Assembly: GCF_008635795.1 (NCBI RefSeq)
Contig: NZ_VWRQ01000025.1
Span: forward strand, 1 to 64,000
Length of the DNA: 64,000 bases
DNA from: Paenibacillus tepidiphilus
GTDB lineage: Bacteria; Bacillota; Bacilli; Paenibacillales; Paenibacillaceae
Reading direction: 5' to 3'
The translations under genes were made by a program, and so were the position numbers. Numbering within the stretch: the first letter of the stretch is position 1; each line of letters starts with the position of its first letter. Positions 1-8,204 of this stretch are shown here, piece by piece. Under the pieces are notes generated by a model. It did not search any database, was not told the DNA's origin, and worked only from the letters and a program-made list of their open reading frames with translations.

Positions 1-381
1 GAAGTGGACTTCTTCAGCATCGGCACGAACGATCTGATCCAGTACACGATGGCGGCGGACCGGATGAACGAGCAGGTGTCGTACCTGTACCAGCCATACA
101 ACCCGGCGATTCTGCGCCTGGTGAAGAACGTCATCGATGCGGCCCATGCGGAAGGCAAATGGGCGGGCATGTGCGGCGAGATGGCCGGGGACGCAGGAGC
201 GATTCCGCTGCTGCTGGGCCTGGGGCTCGATGAATTCAGCATGAGCGCGACTTCGATTCTGCCGGCACGCAGCCAGATTGCGAAGCTGTCGGCCGCAGAG
301 ATGAAGGAGCTGGCCGCCAAGGCGCTGCAGCTCGGCACCGCCGAGGAAGTGGCTGCTCTGGTGCAGAGCATCGCGCAGTAA
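1..381 (+). CDS. ptsI: PTS enzyme I, C-terminal part (phosphoenolpyruvate-protein phosphotransferase)
   Basis: The open frame enters from the left edge and ends in TAA at 379-381, giving the last 126 residues. The peptide has the hallmarks of the PEP-binding TIM barrel of enzyme [19 protein letters not shown], then GMCGEMAGD, which carries the catalytic cysteine, then [10 protein letters not shown]. Enzyme I transfers phosphate from PEP to HPr in the cytoplasm and starts sugar uptake through the phosphotransferase system. A terminator-like hairpin about 100 bp downstream fits ptsI as the last gene of its unit. Only the 5' truncation by the window edge is unusual. Confidence 0.96.
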   Translation, partial: EVDFFSIGTNDLIQYTMAADRMNEQVSYLYQPYNPAILRLVKNVIDAAHAEGKWAGMCGEMAGDAGAIPLLLGLGLDEFSMSATSILPARSQIAKLSAAEMKELAAKALQLGTAEEVAALVQSIAQ

Positions 382-483
382 GCTTGTGCTTATAGCCAGC
401 TTCTCTAGGCTTAAACGTTCATCTTAACACTGCACACATTAATTCGTTTTCGTTAACCAAGTTCACTTTTCCAACTACACTTG

Positions 484-513
484 CCGGTCTCCCAGAAGGG
501 GGACCGTTTTTTT
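484..513 (+). terminator. Intrinsic terminator downstream of ptsI
   Basis: An 8-9 bp stem (CCGGTCTCC pairing with GGGGACCG, one G-T pair) closes a short loop and is followed by seven T. It lies 100 bp after the ptsI stop codon. Confidence 0.8.
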
Positions 514-734
514 ATGGCCTCAACGCCACCTGCTGTCCGAACATCACTATATAAGTTGAATTTAAGATTAGGCTGAATAAGCCGGAAAGTGAATTAAAGT
601 TATGGACTTCCGTACGCTGCCCATTCCCGTTCTCCAGATGAATACCGCTAGTTGCTGTTGAATTCGCTGGCAGCAGGCTCTATCCGGCTCTGTTTAGGTA
701 TGATTTACAAAATGCAACCCCTATTCAACAGGGA

Positions 735-919
735 TAAATGTATTTCATACAACTATTTGTTAGGTATGCACCCATTTTTGAAGGATAAATGTATTTTGTG
801 CAACTAAAATCTGCATATTGGGATCAAACTGCCTTAAAGCAAGAAAATAGATGTACGAAATGCAACTATAGCCGGGAAACGGCCTGTTTAGATGGATATA
901 GTTGTACAAACTGCAATTA
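735..919 (+). repeat. 185-bp four-palindrome module, copy 1
   Basis: Four 21-bp palindromes of the form TAGWTGYAY-N3-RTRCAAYTA are centred at 745, 796, 858 and 909, so the centre spacings are 51, 62 and 51 bp. Loops read TTC, TTT, GAA and AAA. The arms are TAAATGTAT/ATACAACTA, TAAATGTAT/GTGCAACTA, TAGATGTAC/ATGCAACTA and TAGTTGTAC/CTGCAATTA. The same geometry recurs exactly at 32251-32435 and 47889-48073, although the 30/41/30-bp spacers are not alike. A weak partial match (ACAAAATGCAAC) lies just upstream near 705-718. Function is unknown. Confidence 0.85.
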
Positions 920-1634
920 GCAGCTTAGCAGCGGTTAGTGAGGTCATTAAGAGCAGTAGCTGCTGTCGCCTTTAGTCATGGGTGCTCTTGGCCTTCCTCA
1001 TCTATCTTATTGATTTGACCTGTGTGGAGGATAATCACGATCTGCATTTCAGCAGCTTAAAACGATGACAGTCCGTGCTTCGCCTATCAGCTTTTACTGC
1101 GGAAAGCCATCAGGCGGAAGCCGGTACCGCAACAAGCGGTATAAATCAAGAAATCTACGGGCGGGAAGCGACAGGGAGTCCAAATGTTTTCTTGCGCCAC
1201 GGCTAATCCCAACACAAAAATCATTAGTTCAATCTATATAGTTTGGAGCTTACCAGGGTTCCCGTTATGGGGTTCTTTTGCGCAAGCCTGGAACAGCTGC
1301 CGGAGCGGCGGAGGCTGCGCAAGGATAAATGAATTGGTGTATTTTACAGTTGTGATCTTCTTCCGGCAGCGCTATACTGCGTACAAGCTGTCAATTTCAT
1401 GTCGTTCTATGCCGATATAAAGGATAGGGACGGCAGAAATGCCGCGGCACCCAAACCTGTGAACATCGTGTTACATAATATAGGAATGTAACGAAAGATA
1501 GACAGGACTCTATGGACCGAACCTGCAGCAGGTGCAAGTATGCTTCATTACAATTGTGGAAATACCTTGAGAAAAGCTAACGAACCACTCCCTCGCGCAG
1601 CAATGTTGGCGGAAGAGTATAGGATGGTGATTAC
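920..1634. other. Intergenic region between repeat module and pulA
   Basis: No convincing gene is seen here. An open frame at 1184-1420 has no ribosome binding site and no recognisable protein. Near 1470-1492 there is a 7-bp inverted repeat (GTTACAT, 9 bp, ATGTAAC) that could be an operator or part of the pulA promoter region. The rest shows no feature I can support. Confidence 0.4.
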
Positions 1635-4028
1635 ATGAACGGAAATTATAGAAACGCAGAAATGACGATAGGAACCTACGCAGGCAATGACCTTGGCCTG
1701 ACGTACACACCGGAATACAGTATGTTCAAAGTATGGGCGCCGACGGCATTTGCCGTGTCGCTGGTGCTTTATGAAACCGGCGGTAACGGGGAGGCCGCAG
1801 GCAGCTTGGGGTACCGGGACAGCGGGCGCATTGTGCCGATGCAGCTGCTGGAGGACGAAATTTGGTCCGTCCGTTTTCCCGGCGATTTGCAGGGCAGATA
1901 TTATATGTACCGCGCCGTATATGCAGACGGCAGCATCCGTGAGGCGGCTGATCCTTATGCGAAAGCGGTGTCGGCCAACGGCAAGCGCTCTGCAGTCCTT
2001 GATCTGCGCACTACCGATCCGGCAGGATGGGCTGAGGACCGTTCGCCTGCATTACCGCATCCTGTAGATGCAGTCTTGTACGAGCTTCATGTCCGTGACT
2101 TCTCCATTCATGAGAGCTCCGGGCTGCAGGCGAAGGGCCAATACAAGGCATTTACGGAAAGCGGCGTCAGGGATGCTTCGGGCCATGCGCTCGGCATTGA
2201 TCACCTGGCCGAGCTGGGCATCACGCATGTGCATCTGATGCCGGTGTTTGATTTTCAGACGGTCGACGAATTGAAAGCGTCTCCTGGCGAGGGCTCCTCT
2301 ACTACTGGCGACAATGGGTATAACTGGGGTTATGATCCGCAGCACTACAATGTTCCGGAGGGCTCTTACAGCTCCGATCCTGCCGACCCCGGCGCCCGTA
2401 TCCGCGAGTTCAAGGAGATGGTTCAGGCCCTGCACAGCCGGGGCATTTCCGTCATTATGGACGTGGTCTACAACCATACGTATTCCGTGGAGCAAGGGCC
2501 GTTCGAACCGCTTGCCCCCGGCTGCTTCTACCGCCGTGATTATTCGGGCAAACTTTCCAACGGCTCCGGTGTCGGCAATGAGCTGGCTACGGAACGTCCG
2601 ATGGTACGCAAATATATTAAGGACTCCCTGGCCTACTGGGCGCAGGAGTACCACATTGACGGCTTCCGCTTTGATCTGATGGGACTGATCGACAGTGCCA
2701 CCATTCGGGAGATCACCGAGGAACTGCGGCTGAACATTAATCCGAACCTGCTGATTTACGGAGAGCCCTGGACAGGCGGGGATTCTCCGCTGGCCACCAA
2801 GACGCTCAAGGGCGTGCAGCGCGGCAAAGGCTATGCCGTGTTCAACGATAACTTCCGATCTGCGGTCAAGGGCGACAGCGACGGATGGGGCCGAGGCTTC
2901 GTCACGGGCGAGCCTGGCAGAGAAGGGGCCGTCGCCTCCGGGATCAAGGGAGCGATTCATGACTTTACCGATTCGCCGGCGGAGTCGGTGAATTATGTGA
3001 CCGCCCACGACAATCTCAACCTGTGGGATAAAGTACTGGCCACCCAGGGGCTGCGGCAAGCGGCTGGACTGCCGGTCCTCGAGAACGGGCGGCTGAAGGA
3101 CGGCGGGGATCTCGAAGCGGCACTGGCCGCCGCCAATCCGTATTTCGCGGTCGATACCACAGGCGTACTAGCGGATGAAACCGTCCGCCGCTGTCTGCTG
3201 GCGAACGGAATCATTCTGACCTCCCAGGGCATACCGTTCCTGCATGCCGGGGATGAGCTGCTGCGCAGCAAGTTCGGAGACCACAACAGCTACCGCAGCG
3301 GGGATGCAATCAACGCCATCCGCTGGGAGAACAAGGAACGCTTCGCGCCTGTATTCGCTTATTACAAAGGGCTTATCGAGCTGCGCCGCAAGCATCCGGC
3401 GTTCCGGCTGCACGGCCGGCAGGAGATTGAACGCTCGCTGGAGTTCCTCCGCTGCGACGGCGGCGTGGTCGCCTACCGGCTGAAGGATCATGCCGGCGGA
3501 GATGCCTGGAGCAATATCGTCGTTATTTTCAACGCCAATCCCGGAACTGTATCCCAGTCTCTGCCGGAGACCGGGCGCTGCTGGAATATTGTGGTTGACC
3601 ATACGCGGGCCGGAAGTGAAGCCTTCCGCCTGGCTGAAGGCAACACCGCCGTGGTGGAGGGCCTGTCGATGATGGTGCTGTATGACAGCTACGGCGAGCC
3701 GGGACCGAAGCCTAAGGTAGTTGAATTTCATTATGACCGTCAGGACGGGGATTACCGCGGCTGGAATTTGTGGGTGTGGGGTACAGGCATCCAGGATGGA
3801 CAGCATGATTTCAGGCAATTACAGGACGGGCACGCAGTAGCGCAGGTTGAAGTGCATCCCGGCCATGCGCTGGTCGGCTATATTTTACGGCGCAATGACT
3901 GGGAGGAACGGGCCGGAAGTGAAGACCGCTTTGTGGACTGCTCCAGTGAAGAAGGCCGCATCAAGGTGCTGCTGAGTGAACAGGAGCGCGGCGGCACGGC
4001 CAGAAATCCGCTGGAGCTGACAAGCTAA
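1635..4028 (+). CDS. pulA: Type I pullulanase (GH13), intracellular, with C-terminal PUD/CBM41-like domain
   Basis: 797 residues with no signal peptide, so probably a cytoplasmic debranching enzyme that cleaves alpha-1,6 bonds in pullulan, glycogen or imported limit dextrins. The N-terminal CBM48-like region (FKVWAPTA) precedes the GH13 barrel. Visible are the type I pullulanase signature YNWGYDP (229-235), VIMDVVYNH, GFRFD with nucleophile Asp347, GEPW with acid/base Glu377, and HDN with Asp459. The last ~100 residues (about 690-785) contain FHYDRQDGDYRGWNLWVWG, typical of the pullulanase-associated carbohydrate-binding domain, which in most pullulanases is N-terminal. The ATG at 1635 follows a purine-rich AGGATGGTGA. 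The gene stands alone between long intergenic regions; the neighbours give no further hint. Confidence 0.93.
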   Translation: MNGNYRNAEMTIGTYAGNDLGLTYTPEYSMFKVWAPTAFAVSLVLYETGGNGEAAGSLGYRDSGRIVPMQLLEDEIWSVRFPGDLQGRYYMYRAVYADGSIREAADPYAKAVSANGKRSAVLDLRTTDPAGWAEDRSPALPHPVDAVLYELHVRDFSIHESSGLQAKGQYKAFTESGVRDASGHALGIDHLAELGITHVHLMPVFDFQTVDELKASPGEGSSTTGDNGYNWGYDPQHYNVPEGSYSSDPADPGARIREFKEMVQALHSRGISVIMDVVYNHTYSVEQGPFEPLAPGCFYRRDYSGKLSNGSGVGNELATERPMVRKYIKDSLAYWAQEYHIDGFRFDLMGLIDSATIREITEELRLNINPNLLIYGEPWTGGDSPLATKTLKGVQRGKGYAVFNDNFRSAVKGDSDGWGRGFVTGEPGREGAVASGIKGAIHDFTDSPAESVNYVTAHDNLNLWDKVLATQGLRQAAGLPVLENGRLKDGGDLEAALAAANPYFAVDTTGVLADETVRRCLLANGIILTSQGIPFLHAGDELLRSKFGDHNSYRSGDAINAIRWENKERFAPVFAYYKGLIELRRKHPAFRLHGRQEIERSLEFLRCDGGVVAYRLKDHAGGDAWSNIVVIFNANPGTVSQSLPETGRCWNIVVDHTRAGSEAFRLAEGNTAVVEGLSMMVLYDSYGEPGPKPKVVEFHYDRQDGDYRGWNLWVWGTGIQDGQHDFRQLQDGHAVAQVEVHPGHALVGYILRRNDWEERAGSEDRFVDCSSEEGRIKVLLSEQERGGTARNPLELTS

Positions 4029-4270
4029 AGCTTCTACAACGTACAGGTTTTCAAAGCTCAGGATTGCCAGCGGACCGTACGGCCGTTATGATGTGGAAAC
4101 TCGGCAATGTGCCGACGTATCGGACACAGGGGCGTATTCTTGCTGAACGGTCCATTTGTTGCTTGATTCTGGGTCCCTAAGGTTACTGGTGTCCGATCCG
4201 TCGTTCAAACCATACGGAAGGTTAAAATAACGGCAACTGATTCCGGAAGTATCGGTACCCGTTGCAATCT

Positions 4271-4325
4271 AAAGGGCTGTATCCGGTAAAGCTGCTGATT
4301 AGGCAGCTTCCGGATACAGCCCTTT
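4271..4325. terminator. Bidirectional terminator hairpin
   Basis: A perfect 16-bp stem, AAAGGGCTGTATCCGG pairing with CCGGATACAGCCCTTT, encloses a second small stem (AAGCTGC/GCAGCTT). It lies between the 3' ends of pulA (plus) and the diguanylate cyclase gene (minus), and is 22 bp beyond the latter's stop codon. The 245 bp between pulA and the hairpin hold no gene; a 9-bp inverted repeat ATCGGACAC/GTGTCCGAT lies at 4119-4197. Confidence 0.85.
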
Positions 4326-4347
4326 GCCTTGCCGGTCCAGATTCAGC

Positions 4348-5955
4348 TCAGCTGTCCGCCTGGCCCGCATACTGTTCATCCATGAATTCGTTGTAGAGAC
4401 TTGCTTCGTTGCCGCCATGCTTCTTGGAATGATACATCGCCATGTCCGCCGCATGAAGCAGCTCGTTGATGCTGACTCCATGCTGCGGATACAGGGCGAC
4501 CCCGATGCTGGCCGAGGTGTGGAAGCTTGCGGCACCGTTAACCGACCACGTCTTGTTGAACAGTTGGAGCAGCCGGTCGAGAATTTCATTCAGCATGTCC
4601 AGGCTGTCGTAGCGGTGCAGGACAACCGCGAATTCATCGCCGCCGATGCGGAACGCCTGACCGAAGCCCTTCGCGGTCTGCTGAAGCTCCCGGGAGAGCA
4701 GCTGCAGGAATTCATCGCCGGCCAAATGGCCCAGCGTATCGTTAAGCTGCTTGAACCGGTCGCAATCCAGCAGGGCAAGCGCAAGGGGCTGGCGGCGCTC
4801 CTCCGGCTGGGTGATCAGGTTCTCCATGTACATTTTGAAATGGGCCCGGTTGGGTATGGAAGTCAGATGGTCATAGAAGGCAAGCTTGTGCAGCCGTTCT
4901 TCATATTGCTTGCGCTGGGTAATTTCACGCGAGACGAGCATGAATTGGTCGGAAGGCGCATCATTGCCGCTGACAGGGGAAATCTTCGTCTCCAGCCAGA
5001 CCCAGTAGCCTTCCTTCGAGCGCATCCGCAGCTCCGTAATGCGCGGGGCTCCCTGTACCTGGCTCGTCAGCTTGGCCCAGGAGATCTCCGCTTCACGAAT
5101 GTAATGGGAGAGCGGGGCGCCCTTCTCGGGAACATAGCCAAGCGTGGCCGCATGCGACGGCGAGGCATATTGAATGTATCCGTTCGGGTCCGTCAGGATA
5201 ATAAAATCGGTCATTCGCTCGCCGATGAGCTGATAATGTGATTTCTCTTCCAGCATTTCATGCTGCTGGATCACCAGCTTGCGGCACAGATAGATAATGA
5301 CCAGGAAGAGCAGGAACAGGGCAATGGAATACAGCGCGTATAAAGTACTCTTGCGTTCCGCCATCTCAAGATTGTACAGACGTGCGTAGTCATCCAGCAA
5401 CTGTCCGGATCGGTCCAGGTGTCCGTGCACCTCGCCTATTCTGCCTTGAATCAGCTCTGTGTGGACGGCAGCGGAATCCCAGGTGCTTTGCGCCCGCATA
5501 GACAACAGCTCCTGGCCTGTGCTTCCCCACTCTGCGAGCTGTTGCCGTGAACGCTCCATCTCCTGATTCAGCTCGGAGAGAAGCCGGCGGGCGGTTACGG
5601 TTCCGCTGGTTCGCTCCGCCAGCATAGAGACGCTGTAGCCGGCCATGTCAAGCCGCTGCCTCGCCTGGGCGGTATTGTCGCCGAACTCCTGGGCGAGCCG
5701 GACGAGATCACTGCCTGTGGTCTCTGCATCCAGCGCTTCTTGCAGAGCAAGCGCAGCCTGATGCAGATCGCGGTCAGCATTCAGAATCAGCTCGGAATTC
5801 TGATATACGTCATTGTACAGGGAACTGGTCAGGTTGTTGATGGATCGATCCTGGTACAGCAGGGAGGAGACGCTGATCCCAATCAGAAGGATGGAGCTCG
5901 AGGCGAAGCATATGATAAGTCTGCGTGTTTTTTTTCTCTCGGATGAACCTGCCAT
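4348..5955 (-). CDS. Membrane-bound PAS-GGDEF diguanylate cyclase
   Basis: 535 residues. An N-terminal membrane helix (about 10-33) and a second one (LYALYSIALFLLFLVIIYLC, about 205-225) flank an extracytoplasmic helical sensor region. A PAS/PAC module (LIGERMTDFIILTDPNGYI) and then a GGDEF domain with an intact RIGGDEF active loop follow. The enzyme should make cyclic di-GMP from two GTP at the inner face of the membrane, in response to an unknown signal. The inhibitory I-site RxxD is not recognisable before GGDEF. I place the start at the ATG ending at 5955, because GGGGAGG lies 8 nt before it; an ATG six codons further upstream has no ribosome binding site. The gene is monocistronic and followed by a strong hairpin terminator. 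The cyclase fold is certain; the input signal is unknown. Confidence 0.9.
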   Translation of the reverse strand: MAGSSERKKTRRLIICFASSSILLIGISVSSLLYQDRSINNLTSSLYNDVYQNSELILNADRDLHQAALALQEALDAETTGSDLVRLAQEFGDNTAQARQRLDMAGYSVSMLAERTSGTVTARRLLSELNQEMERSRQQLAEWGSTGQELLSMRAQSTWDSAAVHTELIQGRIGEVHGHLDRSGQLLDDYARLYNLEMAERKSTLYALYSIALFLLFLVIIYLCRKLVIQQHEMLEEKSHYQLIGERMTDFIILTDPNGYIQYASPSHAATLGYVPEKGAPLSHYIREAEISWAKLTSQVQGAPRITELRMRSKEGYWVWLETKISPVSGNDAPSDQFMLVSREITQRKQYEERLHKLAFYDHLTSIPNRAHFKMYMENLITQPEERRQPLALALLDCDRFKQLNDTLGHLAGDEFLQLLSRELQQTAKGFGQAFRIGGDEFAVVLHRYDSLDMLNEILDRLLQLFNKTWSVNGAASFHTSASIGVALYPQHGVSINELLHAADMAMYHSKKHGGNEASLYNEFMDEQYAGQADS

Positions 5956-6263
5956 CAAATCCTCTCCCCGCATCTAACTTTGCGAAACTTCTTTGCTGCC
6001 GTATCTGGCATGCGGAACAGGCCTGCCATAATGATTTCATGCCTGCGGGAGACCGATTAAGCTAAATTCATCTATTCGCCCCTTGCGGCCTTCTGCTGCC
6101 GGTTTCCGTTCGTTGGAGCAGAAGAGATTAGGATACAAACTTTACTGACATCCAGATCAAGCATTATGTATGTCCTGCAACCGAACAAGATGAAGTTACG
6201 GCTCTTAAGTCCTATTACCCAACTTTTTTGCAAACGATACTCCTTTTTTGACAGGCACAAGAA

Positions 6264-6302
6264 TAAGCCGCAGATCCCTTCTAAAAGGGGCTGCGGCTAT
6301 TC
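6264..6302 (-). terminator. Terminator of the ABC/MFP block
   Basis: An 8-bp stem AGCCGCAG/CTGCGGCT with an inner CCCTT/AAGGG pair lies 35 bp after the permease stop codon on the minus strand. The rest of the ~380-bp gap between the two minus-strand units (5956-6336) holds no convincing gene; an open frame at 6072-6260 lacks a ribosome binding site. Confidence 0.75.
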
Positions 6303-6336
6303 CTGACCGTTTACCAGTTAGAGCTCTGAAGCTCCA

Positions 6337-7509
6337 TTAATCGTTGCGCAGAGCGTTGATCGGACGCATCCGGGCTGCTTTGTTCGCGGGCATCATGCCG
6401 AATACTACGCCGATGAACAGGGAGAAGACGAAGGATATCATCACCGTGTTCCAGTCGGTTGCCACATTCATGGAGCTGTAATGACCGACGGCCCAGCTGA
6501 TAAAGAGGCCGAGGCCTACACCGATGAGGCCACCGAAGCCGCTCAGGACTACAGACTCAATCATAAACTGCATGAGAATGTTGAGCTTCTTGGCTCCAAT
6601 GGCTTTGCGGATACCGATTTCGCGGGTCCGTTCATTGACGGAGACAATCATGATGTTCATGATGCCGATGCCGCCGACGAGCAGGGAGATGCCGGCAATG
6701 CCCGCCAGAGCCATCGACAGGGTGTCACTGGTCTCCGATACGGTTTCCAGCATTTCCTGTGAATCGAATACTGAGTAGGAATTGTCGGCATAGTTGAATT
6801 TCTTGTCGAGCGAGGCTTCCAGCCTGGTTTTGGTGTCTGCTACAACGTCGGCGGAATCGGTCGTGACCGTGATCGAACGCACGCCTTTGCTTTGCAGAAA
6901 ACGTTCCGCGGTCGAAATGGGGATCAGAATTTTCTCGTCGTTGGAGCCGCCCAGACTGGAGCCCTTGGATTCCAGCAGGCCGACGATCTTAAAGCTTCGG
7001 CCGTTAAGCTGGACGCTTTGTCCCACCGGGTCCCCGGTGCCGAACAGCGTCTGCGCGGTGTCGGAGCCGATCAAGGCAACCTTCTGCCGGTATTCGGTGT
7101 CGATTTCCAGCAGGAAGCGCCCGGACTGCACATGAAAATCCTGAACGGTTTCATAGGCGGGTGTGATGCCTTCCACCGATACCGTGGTGTTCTCGGTTCC
7201 GTGCTTGGCCGTCACATTGCCGCTGATAACGGGGGACACCCCCTCCACACCCTCGATATCGCCCAGGGCAAGCGCTTCTTCATAGGTAAGCGAAGTGGTT
7301 GCCCCGCGCCCCGTGATATTGACGGTCAACTGGTTGGTACCCAGCGAATTGAGCGACTCGGTAATCTGTGAGGTGGTCCCCTGGCCGATCGAGACCAGGG
7401 CAATGACCGATGATACACCGATAATGATCCCCAGCATGGTCAAAAAGGATCTGATTTTGCTGCTGAGGATGCTTTTCATGGCCATTTTCATGCTTTGGAA
7501 CAGCATCAT
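6337..7509 (-). CDS. MacB-type ABC transporter permease (FtsX-like)
   Basis: 390 residues with the MacB/FtsX layout. One membrane helix sits near the N-terminus (SFLTMLGIIIGVSSVIALVSIG), a large periplasmic-core-like domain occupies about 50-260, and three C-terminal helices follow, including the conserved IGIMNIMIVSVNERTREIGIRKAIGA loop region. It is the membrane half of a mechanotransmission-type ABC pump, comparable with B. subtilis YknZ. The start overlaps the ATPase stop codon (two consecutive ATG codons; GGAGGAAC lies upstream), so the two are translationally coupled. It is the last gene of the block. Substrate unknown; family assignment sure. Confidence 0.92.
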   Translation of the reverse strand: MMLFQSMKMAMKSILSSKIRSFLTMLGIIIGVSSVIALVSIGQGTTSQITESLNSLGTNQLTVNITGRGATTSLTYEEALALGDIEGVEGVSPVISGNVTAKHGTENTTVSVEGITPAYETVQDFHVQSGRFLLEIDTEYRQKVALIGSDTAQTLFGTGDPVGQSVQLNGRSFKIVGLLESKGSSLGGSNDEKILIPISTAERFLQSKGVRSITVTTDSADVVADTKTRLEASLDKKFNYADNSYSVFDSQEMLETVSETSDTLSMALAGIAGISLLVGGIGIMNIMIVSVNERTREIGIRKAIGAKKLNILMQFMIESVVLSGFGGLIGVGLGLFISWAVGHYSSMNVATDWNTVMISFVFSLFIGVVFGMMPANKAARMRPINALRND

Positions 7510-8204
7510 TGGTCGTTCCTCCGATCCTCTACGAGATTACCGTCATGGATGCGGATAATCCGCTTGGCCTGCTGGGCGATCTCAAGGTCATGCGTGATGA
7601 GGATGATCGTATGGCCCTGATGGTTCAGCTCGCGGATCATTTGCAGCACCTCTTGCCCGGTCTTGGTATCCAGAGCACCTGTAGGCTCGTCGGCGAGCAG
7701 GATCGGAGGGGTGCCCGCAAGTGCCCGTGCGATAGCGACGCGTTGCTGCTGTCCCCCGGACAGTTCGGAAGGGCGGTGATTAATCCGCTCCTCCAAGCCT
7801 ACCCGGATCAGGGAATCTCGGGCGGCTTCCCGCCGCTCCTTGTAAGTCAGTCCGCGGTAGATCAGCGGAAGCTCCACGTTCTCGATGGCCGACAGCTTCG
7901 GCAGCAGGTTGAAGTTCTGAAAGATGAACCCGATTTTCTCGTTGCGGATCTGGGCAAGCTTGTTGTCCGACAGCTTGCGGACCTCCTGCCCGTCGAGAAA
8001 GTAGTCTCCTTCATTGGCCACGTCCAGACACCCCAGCATATTCATTAAAGTGGATTTGCCGGAGCCGGAGGGGCCGATAATGGCGACAAATTCCCCGTGC
8101 TCGATGGTGAAGCTGAGTCCCTTGAGAATGGTCATGGATTCACCGGCCATTGTATACCGGTGAATCATGTTCTCGACCCGGATGAGCGGTGATGCGCTGC
8201 TCAT
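7506..8204 (-). CDS. ABC transporter ATP-binding protein (MacB/LolD/YknY family)
   Basis: 232 residues carrying Walker A GPSGSGKST, Q-loop FQNFNLL, signature LSGGQQQRVAIARAL, Walker B ILLADEPTGALD and the switch His in LITHD. The size and PTGALD motif are typical of the MacB/LolD ATPase group. It powers the permease encoded immediately downstream. The start overlaps the stop of the membrane fusion protein gene by 4 nt, and GGAGGTGG in that gene's last codons serves as ribosome binding site. Confidence 0.95.
   Translation of the reverse strand: MSSASPLIRVENMIHRYTMAGESMTILKGLSFTIEHGEFVAIIGPSGSGKSTLMNMLGCLDVANEGDYFLDGQEVRKLSDNKLAQIRNEKIGFIFQNFNLLPKLSAIENVELPLIYRGLTYKERREAARDSLIRVGLEERINHRPSELSGGQQQRVAIARALAGTPPILLADEPTGALDTKTGQEVLQMIRELNHQGHTIILITHDLEIAQQAKRIIRIHDGNLVEDRRNDQ

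Noticed and set aside
1184-1420. 78-codon plus-strand open frame
   Set aside because: No ribosome binding site, uneven composition and no recognisable protein.
4324-5241. 305-codon plus-strand frame opposite the PAS-GGDEF gene
   Set aside because: Shadow of the minus-strand gene, whose GGDEF motif and start signal are clear.
6072-6260. 62-codon minus-strand open frame
   Set aside because: No ribosome binding site; lies in the untranslated gap between two minus-strand units.
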